Below the pieces are notes generated by a model, which had not been told where the DNA came from, did no database searches, and was given only the letters and a program-made list of their open reading frames with translations. A DNA stretch of 6,478 nt from Pseudomonadota bacterium. GTDB lineage: Bacteria > Myxococcota_A > Polyangia > Polyangiales > Polyangiaceae. A program made the position numbers and the translations under genes. Below are positions 5,122-6,478 of this stretch, piece after piece; position 1 is the first letter of the stretch, and each line of letters begins with the position of its first letter. The stretch is taken from contig JAEYVE010000267.1 of assembly GCA_023432025.1 (NCBI GenBank), positions 1 through 6,478 of the forward strand. The letters are read 5' to 3'.

Positions 5122-6478
5122 GATTTGCGGCCAGCGCTTGGCTCTTCGGAGCAGGACTCGCCACGTTGGTCGCGCTGCTGCTCGTCTTGGGTGGACTCGC
5201 CCACCAGCGGGCGGTGCGTCGCTTCGGCGACGAAGGCTTGGTCGCCGCGCTGAAGACGGCGCGCACCGGTCCCCGGCGCGCGCTCGGAGGCGTGCTCCTC
5301 GTCACGGCGCTGGCCCTCGCCTTCGTGGCGGCGGCGCAGCCGCAATACGGCCGCGGAACGCGGCTCGTGCCCGCCACGAACTTGGACGTCGTGCTCGTGC
5401 TCGACTTTTCCAAGAGCATGTATGCGCGGGACATTTCACCCTCGCGCATCGACCGCGCCAAAGCCGAAATGGGCGCCTTGGTGAGGCAGCTCGCGCCGGC
5501 GCGCTTCGGAGCGGTGGCGTTCGCTGGCAGCACCATGACGTTCCCGCTGACGAGTGACGGCGCCGCAGTCGCCCAGTTCTTCCGCGGTCTCGAGCCGAAC
5601 GACATGCCGGTCGGTGGTACGGCCATCGGGCGCGCGCTCGAAGCCGCACATCAGCTCCTCGTTCGGGACCCTCAGAGCAAAAATCACGAACGTGTCATCG
5701 TGCTCGTGACCGACGGAGAAGATCTCGAAGGAGATCCGGTGGCTGCCGCCGAAGGTATCGCCTCGGACAACGTGAAGGTTCACGTCGTTCAGATCGGCGG
5801 GCGCGCTCCCGAGCCCATCCCGGACGTCGACGACAACGGCGTCGTCCGCGGCATGCGCACCGACGACCAAGGGCAGCTCCTCACCACGTCGCTCTCGGCA
5901 GAGGGCGAGGCCACCCTCGCCCAAATCGCCCAAAAGGGCGGAGGCGCCGTAGTGCGCTCCGAGAAAGGCACCACCGGCATCGAGTCCATCACTCGAGAGC
6001 TTCGCCGCGTGATGACCGAGGAGCTGAGCGAGCGGGTGGAAACCGTTTACGCGGACGTTTACGCGTACCCGCTCTCGATCGCCGTGCTGCTCTTGGTCGT
6101 CGAAGCGTTCGTCGGAACCAGCCGAGCACGTCTCGTCGCGCCCGAGCCGCCGCTCGATCGCAAAGCGCGACGCAGCCGTCGCAACAAGCGCGGGAGCGTC
6201 GCGGACAGCGTCAAGCACGCCTCGAACGCGGTCCTGCTCTCCGTCCTGGTGTTCGGCCTCGGCGGTTGCACGGAGCTCGAGGACGCGGTGGACCGCGTGC
6301 TCGTGCACCACGCGCCGGAGGTGGACGAAGCCATCGCGGCCCTCGACGCCAAAGCGCCCGACCGCGCCGCTACGCTGCTGCAGGGTTACCTCGAAACCGG
6401 CAGCTGTGAGCACGGCGTCATCGGCGTGCCCGAGCGGGCGCGCAAGTACGGAGACGCAGCGTTCGATCTGGGGCTCGC
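5118..6478 (+). CDS. batB: BatB-type VWA protein fused to a lipobox-like segment and TPR-like region (3' partial)
   Basis: The frame starts at GTG 5118 (overlapping the batA TGA, after AGGAGG) and stays open to the window end, giving 453 whole codons. Helices at about 7-27 and 56-72 flank a basic cytoplasmic loop. The VWA domain (about 90-310) has an intact MIDAS: DFSKS (96-100), T168 in GGTAIG and D199 in VTDGEDLEG. The segment VDDNGVVRGMRTDDQGQ is the usual BatB insertion. The standard C-terminal helix is at about 317-332. The frame then continues with a very basic linker (336-366, including RKARRSRRNKR), a hydrophobic stretch (371-383) ending LGGC with Cys 384, and an acidic helical region (385-453) with Ala-rich repeats and YGDAAFDLGL, which resembles TPR motifs. 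VWA-TPR fusions are known among BatB relatives, and separate BatC proteins are TPR proteins. No stop or usable in-frame start separates the two parts. VWA assignment is very secure; the TPR call is moderate because the gene is cut. Confidence 0.92.
   Translation, partial: MRFAASAWLFGAGLATLVALLLVLGGLAHQRAVRRFGDEGLVAALKTARTGPRRALGGVLLVTALALAFVAAAQPQYGRGTRLVPATNLDVVLVLDFSKSMYARDISPSRIDRAKAEMGALVRQLAPARFGAVAFAGSTMTFPLTSDGAAVAQFFRGLEPNDMPVGGTAIGRALEAAHQLLVRDPQSKNHERVIVLVTDGEDLEGDPVAAAEGIASDNVKVHVVQIGGRAPEPIPDVDDNGVVRGMRTDDQGQLLTTSLSAEGEATLAQIAQKGGGAVVRSEKGTTGIESITRELRRVMTEELSERVETVYADVYAYPLSIAVLLLVVEAFVGTSRARLVAPEPPLDRKARRSRRNKRGSVADSVKHASNAVLLSVLVFGLGGCTELEDAVDRVLVHHAPEVDEAIAALDAKAPDRAATLLQGYLETGSCEHGVIGVPERARKYGDAAFDLGL
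6228..6269 (+). other. Internal hydrophobic segment with lipobox-like LGGC
   Basis: Codons 371-384 of the batB frame encode AVLLSVLVFGLGGC. This fits a lipoprotein signal h-region plus lipobox (L at -3, G at -2, G at -1, C at +1), preceded by many Arg/Lys residues as an n-region would be. It is internal to the open frame, so it may act as a second membrane anchor, a cleavable internal lipoprotein signal, or a relic of a formerly separate lipoprotein gene. Confidence 0.5.

Noticed and set aside
5721..5741. Inverted repeat GATCTC-GAAG-GAGATC followed by AAGGAG and an in-frame GTG inside batB, considered as an internal start or regulatory hairpin
   Set aside because: It falls in the core VWA metal-site region (after TDGED). 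A product starting there would lack most of the domain, so it is likely coincidence.
5436..6413. 325-residue open frame on the - strand opposite batB
   Set aside because: The + strand batB frame carries a full VWA domain here; the antisense frame has no recognisable features.
1..6478. tRNA, rRNA, CRISPR arrays, insertion sequences, attachment sites
   Set aside because: No regularly spaced repeats, transposase-like frames, terminal inverted repeats or tRNA-like cloverleaf stretches were seen; nearly all bases are in well-supported genes.

Overview
The window is a GC-rich, densely coding stretch with every supported gene on the + strand. It holds most of a MoxR/Bat-type locus: an AAA+ MoxR ATPase, a DUF58 protein, a membrane protein with a BatD/DUF4381-like C-terminal domain, and two membrane-anchored von Willebrand factor A (VWA) proteins matching BatA and BatB. 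High GC, strong G/C preference at third codon positions, long Ala/Pro-rich secreted linkers and the domain styles suggest a myxobacterium-like member of the Myxococcota (Polyangia type). That placement is inference; no marker gene is present.

Layout: positions 2-679 carry the 3' part of an unrecognised protein with one membrane segment and six cysteines in its exported part. A 93-base gap (680-772) follows, with a plausible sigma-70-type promoter (TTGTCA, 18 bases, TATATG) and a very GC-rich leader that can fold into several alternative hairpins before the MoxR ribosome binding site. Then come moxR (773-1759), the DUF58 gene (1773-2657), the BatD/DUF4381-like gene (2654-3967), batA (3964-5121) and batB (5118 to beyond the window end). 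The last three junctions are 4-base stop/start overlaps (ATGA, ATGA, GTGA), so the set is almost certainly one transcript with coupled translation.

How the parts probably work together: MoxR is a cytoplasmic AAA+ chaperone-like ATPase, and the DUF58 protein is its usual cytoplasmic VWA-like partner. BatA and BatB carry intact metal-ion-dependent adhesion site (MIDAS) motifs and, by the positive-inside rule, place their VWA domains in the periplasm. The BatD-like protein has an exported N-terminal domain, one membrane helix and a cytoplasmic helical domain. Such loci have been linked to envelope stress and aerotolerance in other bacteria, but their biochemical role is poorly defined.

The most interesting feature is batB. 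Its reading frame does not stop after the usual C-terminal membrane helix. It continues through a very basic cytoplasmic linker, a second hydrophobic segment ending in a lipobox-like LGGC, and a helical, TPR-like region that runs off the window. It looks like a BatB-BatC-type fusion with a buried lipoprotein signal.
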